A DNA stretch of 64,000 nt. Source: Coturnix japonica. Taxonomy: Eukaryota > Chordata > Aves > Galliformes > Phasianidae. The position numbers and the translations under genes were made by a program. Shown here one piece after another: positions 60,201 through 64,000 of the stretch. Under the pieces are notes generated by a model, which was not told the DNA's origin, searched no databases, and worked only from the letters and a program-made list of their open reading frames with translations. The stretch lies in the NCBI RefSeq assembly GCF_001577835.2, contig NC_029541.1, forward strand, positions 3,901,141 through 3,965,140, given 5' to 3'. Numbering within the stretch: the first letter of the stretch is position 1; each line of letters begins with the position of its first letter.

Positions 60201-63075
60201 GCCTCATCACTGTAATGGGATCTCCAAAAGCTGGGAGGAGAAGATGCCCAATTTTAGAAGGCTGCTCCTTATATATAGTTGAAAACTTATCTTCTGCTCT
60301 GTGAGATGCACCCAGTAAAGCAGATGGAGACTGCATGGCTCGAGGAGTTCCAGTTCTACCCCCTGACATTGTAGGCTAAAAGACTGCAGGCTGCAGTGGG
60401 GATCACTGAACACAAAACCACGAGCAATGGGAAACTAACACTGCATATGTGCTTGACCTCAACACTGCTGCCTGCGAGCTGCTTTCAAACCAACACAAAC
60501 ATTTAACTGGCTGGAAAAGTTGAACAGGCCCGAATGCCAAGTCCTGGCCTGAACTATTCCAGGGGTTGAATTGCTGGTAAAGAACGGGGCTATTTAGGGA
60601 CACTCATTCCATCCTAATGGAAAATGCAAGGATATAATTACCAATTATTTTAAACTAAAACAAAATTTCCGATCCAGGAAAAAAAAAATCACCAGGAAAC
60701 AGAGAGAGGCTGGGTAGATTCAGCTGGCAGCTCAAAACAGGTTAAAAAAGGAACAAACAATAAAATCCAACTGAAGATGCTGCACTTTGAAAGCAAGAAA
60801 AGGAGACGTTGCCCACAAGATGGTGATTCCAGACGGTGTTTTAGCCTACAAACATCTAAGTGTGACTGCAGTGTTGTTCCAAGCACTGACATGGAGCTGA
60901 GCTGCTCACAGGGTTGTTATCACAGGAGCAATCCATGCAGAGGAGCTAAGTAAATTGTTGTTAAATGTACAGCTGTATGTTTGTACCTCCAGGTCTCGCT
61001 GCTTTCTTCTTCAGCCCTCTGGGCAGCTGCTTCTTGTGGATTGCACAGTATTCCATATTAAGAATTGCTATGCAAACTCTTGGCTGTCGCCCAGACTGCA
61101 CGTTACTGAGCAAACACACACAGCCAAACAAACAGCACTCCTAGAAACACCACGAGATGTGTCGAATGCACAAACATTAGAGGGACTCGGAGCTGAAATC
61201 TCCTACAGAGCTAAAGCACTCAAGCATACCCATCCAGCACAGCCATGCTCACTGCCTAAAACACTGGGACTGAACTCATCACCACTCTTCTACCATTGCC
61301 TCAGTCCCAGACTGTTAACATGCTCAGATTTCTGACTGGCTGACCTCTCAGATGCTCAGAAGTCACAACAGCATTTAACATGATTTGTTATGAGAGTGGG
61401 GAGCAGAGTAATATTTGTTTTCTCTTTATCAGACTTGCTCCAGTCTGCCCGTTACAAAGAAGGGTCAAAACCTTGCCTCAGAGTTCAGCCAAAATCGCAG
61501 GTTAAAAGGAATTCTCAACATATTTACGTCCTGTTCCTTATCACTTCCTCTGTTAGCAGTTACATATTACAGCACGCAGCTCTATAAATATATGTGACAA
61601 TCAGACCAATAGTTGAATGTCACTGAGTATGACTAAACTTTTACAAGAACGTTCCCCAGGACTTCCTAAACTGAACAATTCTCAATAGCTTTTGTAGTTC
61701 TGACTCAGGACTGAAGCAGATTAAATCTGTCAGAGATCTCCACCAAAGAAAATCTCGTTTACACAGCACTACCCTGCAAAGCTGGGGCTTGTTTTCTCTA
61801 CAGGATTTACTTGCTGGCTTCTAATGAACCAACAGGAATTGAATTTGAAGGACGGAACCTCCCCTCTGTCTTGTTCAAACTCCAGGATCAAATACAAGTG
61901 GGTAAGACAGGGGAGAGTTTCAGCATAGGAAATTCATCAGGTATAAACTGGATCTGGAAATAAAGGTAATGGTCCAATGTGATGCTGACAGCAGCTCAGA
62001 TATAAGAGAAAAAGCGAATGATACTTGGTGGCTCTCTGTGTCAGTGGAGATGCTGCAGAGCACTTTGCAGCATCTCTCAGATCCCAGCCATTTCCATCTG
62101 AATGGTTTTATTCAGCCTTCTAAACTCCAGCGAAAGCTTTGCTGGATGTAACACTCGACCCATTTATTCCCTCAGTACTGTACAGCCAGCTCTGTGCTCC
62201 TGGCCTTGTTCCATGCATATATCAAAAAAGCTTTGGCTTAAGACTGTGGTGTATCAGGGTGGTGGGCTTTGTTAAGAGAATGGCTGTACTTAAAACAACT
62301 GCACAGTCCAGTTAATATCCCTACGACTGTTGGGACACCCTGGGTCAAGTCAGCTCCTGATGTGGTCAACACCAGTTGTGTGGGCATGGGGAACTTCTTG
62401 CTTCCTGCCTTGCTTGCATGAACAGCTCTTGAGATGACCAAGCACTGCACAGTTTTCAGCTGTAGAAGGATTTGCTGTGATACTTAAAATCACACTGAAG
62501 GCCTCTGCTTACAGACATGGAGGACTGGTGAGCAGAAGTCCTTCCTTCTCCTCTGCTGGCACCAGAGGCATTCAGAAATGATAATATTGTTTTTCTGGTT
62601 AGAAGTTGCATGGAAAACTATGGAAGGATGTATTATACAGGTGAGCTCTGTGTTGCAGGAGTCTCTGACCCATCTCAACTTCCATTGCAGCAATATAAGC
62701 ACAATTCATTTAGGATATGTGGGGAGCGGATCAAGTCTGAGAGAAGAGTTCAGTTAGCCTTAAGGAAATGGATAACAAGCAGAGAAAGGCTTTTCAGTGA
62801 GGCCTAAGGAAACTGATAACAAGCAGAGAGAGGGTGAAGGCCACCAACCACAAGACACAGCACCACAACATCCAGCTTTGTGCAGTCTGGCCTTTGTATA
62901 ATTCAATGATTGAGCTACTTCCCACACCCTAGAATGAAGCCAAGGCTAAAGGCTGCTGTCATCACAACTTACCTATGAAGAAATACTCTGGAGACCTTTT
63001 GTCTGAAGCAAACTCTGCCATAGCTCCACCAAACCGCAGCCACAGGCCAAAAGCAATGACAGCCAACCCTGCCAG
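54230..63075 (-). CDS. TSPAN2: TSPAN2 tetraspanin-2, exons 2-8 (partial)
   Basis: Four-pass membrane protein of the tetraspanin family, known from oligodendrocytes and myelination. Exons on the minus strand are 62973-63075, 57158-57255, 56752-56826, 56137-56235, 55167-55241, 54886-54969 and 54230-54295, in phase, 199 aa plus stop. Human TSPAN2 is 221 aa, so about 23 residues of exon 1 are missing, and they lie beyond 64000. Visible features are TM1 end [19 protein letters not shown]2 [20 protein letters not shown] with the CCGAARESQ turn, TM3 [20 protein letters not shown], a large loop with the tetraspanin CCG motif (LQCCGKDN), PCPEK, NCLVEI and one NRT glycosylation site, then TM4 [19 protein letters not shown] and the tail [10 protein letters not shown]. 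Exon 55167-55241 ends at a GC donor (AAG|GCAAGT), the only one that keeps frame. Confidence 0.95.
57256..62972 (-). other. TSPAN2: TSPAN2 intron 2
   Basis: 5.7 kb of intron. No other exon, RNA gene or clear mobile element was recognised on either strand. A small tandem duplication lies at 62758-62835. Confidence 0.6.
62758..62835. repeat. Two-copy tandem repeat, period about 45 bp
   Basis: CCTTAAGGAAATGGATAACA and CAGAGAAAGG recur 45 bp later as CCTAAGGAAACTGATAACA and CAGAGAGAGG. It is in TSPAN2 intron 2, close to exon 2. Confidence 0.8.
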
Positions 63076-64000
63076 CTGGAAAACACACAATTAATCAATA
63101 TGTTAATAACAATCAGCTGGAGGGCATCAAAAAGGGCTCCGAGGCATTTTATACTTTCTTGAAATCCCAGAGCTCAAAATGACACTGTTGGAAAATCCAA
63201 GGAGCTCTTGCTGGTACTTGATAACAGTGAACTCCCATCAAAGTGCAATGCACTCTTACCCATCCAGGCTATGAGTGCTTACAACAGTCTGCAAGTGTTT
63301 GAAAGGAACGTCCCAGCCCAGCTGAGGAGCTGATTTCTTCCATCTCAGTGAAAAGACAGATAACAAAACACAAGGAATTGTCACTCTTGTGACAAAGCTT
63401 TGTCCTTCTCTCACTAACTTGCAGCTGCAGCTGAGCAACATAATTCTGTTCCCAGAGCACAGCAGCACTGTGTACCCAGGGCTCGCAGAGCTGTCACCAA
63501 GAAGCAAAAGCATCTGGTATAATGTGTTTAAAGGAGACAAAATCTCCAGGCTGGCTGCTCCAGAGAGGCTGAACGGGATTATTATGTGACTTCCCCCCCT
63601 CAGAAAGCAAGAAAAAGATGTTTTAAAAGGCTACATTTCTGAATGTGAAACTGGCCAAAATACAGCGTGGGGGAAAAAGATAACTTGAGATTAACTGTGC
63701 TATGAAACTGTGAGCACAGTGAAAACGACAGGAGAAAGGGAACAGCATTCTCGGATCTATTCAGGGCTTTGCAACAAGTGCTACTAGTCACCATTTGAAA
63801 TGATGCTGTGGGTAAGTACTGCAACCAGCTGCACGGGATGCTGGGAGAATCCCACACAGTTTGCAAAGTTTGTTGTGGAGATGGTCGTTATCGTTGATAA
63901 CAAGATGTTATCTCTTCTCAGCAACGCTCTCCTCCATCGAGTTTGCCCAGGAACAGACGCGTCTTTATGAAGCAGCAGAGCAGAGGCTGAGCTTTCGCAG
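63076..64000 (-). other. TSPAN2: TSPAN2 intron 1 (partial)
   Basis: No sequence matching TSPAN2 exon 1 (MGRFRGGLRCIKYLLLG in human) is visible, so the intron runs off the window. Nothing else was recognised. Confidence 0.6.

Overview
The window is vertebrate nuclear DNA from a bird, most likely a galliform such as chicken or a close relative. Evidence for this is the CR1 LINE fragments, short introns, compact spacing, and gene order NRAS-CSDE1-SIKE1-NR1H5-SYCP1-TSHB-TSPAN2. That order matches the vertebrate block on human 1p13.2 and, from memory, chicken chromosome 26. All gene calls come from reading conserved exons and checking splice sites and phases by hand; nothing was searched or aligned by computer.

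Layout. 1-5041: no recognised gene at the far left, then the probable NRAS 3' UTR. 5042-6527 (-): NRAS, four coding exons, 189 aa. 6528-6850: the NRAS promoter, wedged between NRAS and the CSDE1 poly(A) signal. 6845-21530 (-): CSDE1 (UNR), 18 coding exons, 796 aa, with a CpG-island promoter near 21.5 kb. 21680-24096 (-): SIKE1, four exons, 217 aa, CpG-island promoter. 24.4-28.8 kb: AT-rich intergenic DNA. 28873-32542 (+): NR1H5 (FXR-beta), nine coding exons, 534 aa. 32678-44432 (+): SYCP1, 31 exons, about 980 aa, starting only 135 bp after the NR1H5 stop. 48982-50407 (+): TSHB, two coding exons, with two offsetting single-base indels in the first. 54230 to beyond 64000 (-): TSPAN2, exons 2-8; exon 1 lies off the right edge.

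The genes do unrelated jobs: Ras signalling, RNA binding and translation control, innate signalling, a nuclear receptor, the synaptonemal complex, a pituitary hormone subunit and a tetraspanin. What links them is extreme packing. NRAS, CSDE1 and SIKE1 form a same-strand train in which each poly(A) signal sits a few hundred bases or less from the next promoter, and NR1H5/SYCP1 are similarly tight on the other strand.

The most notable observations are the TSHB exon anomaly, a 98-99% identical 261-bp duplication that brackets TSHB exon 1, three introns that need a GC donor to stay in frame, a CR1 element ending at an NR1H5 splice acceptor, G-rich tandem arrays filling NRAS intron 1, and exon-like segments upstream of the CSDE1 start. 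I see no convincing previously undescribed system.
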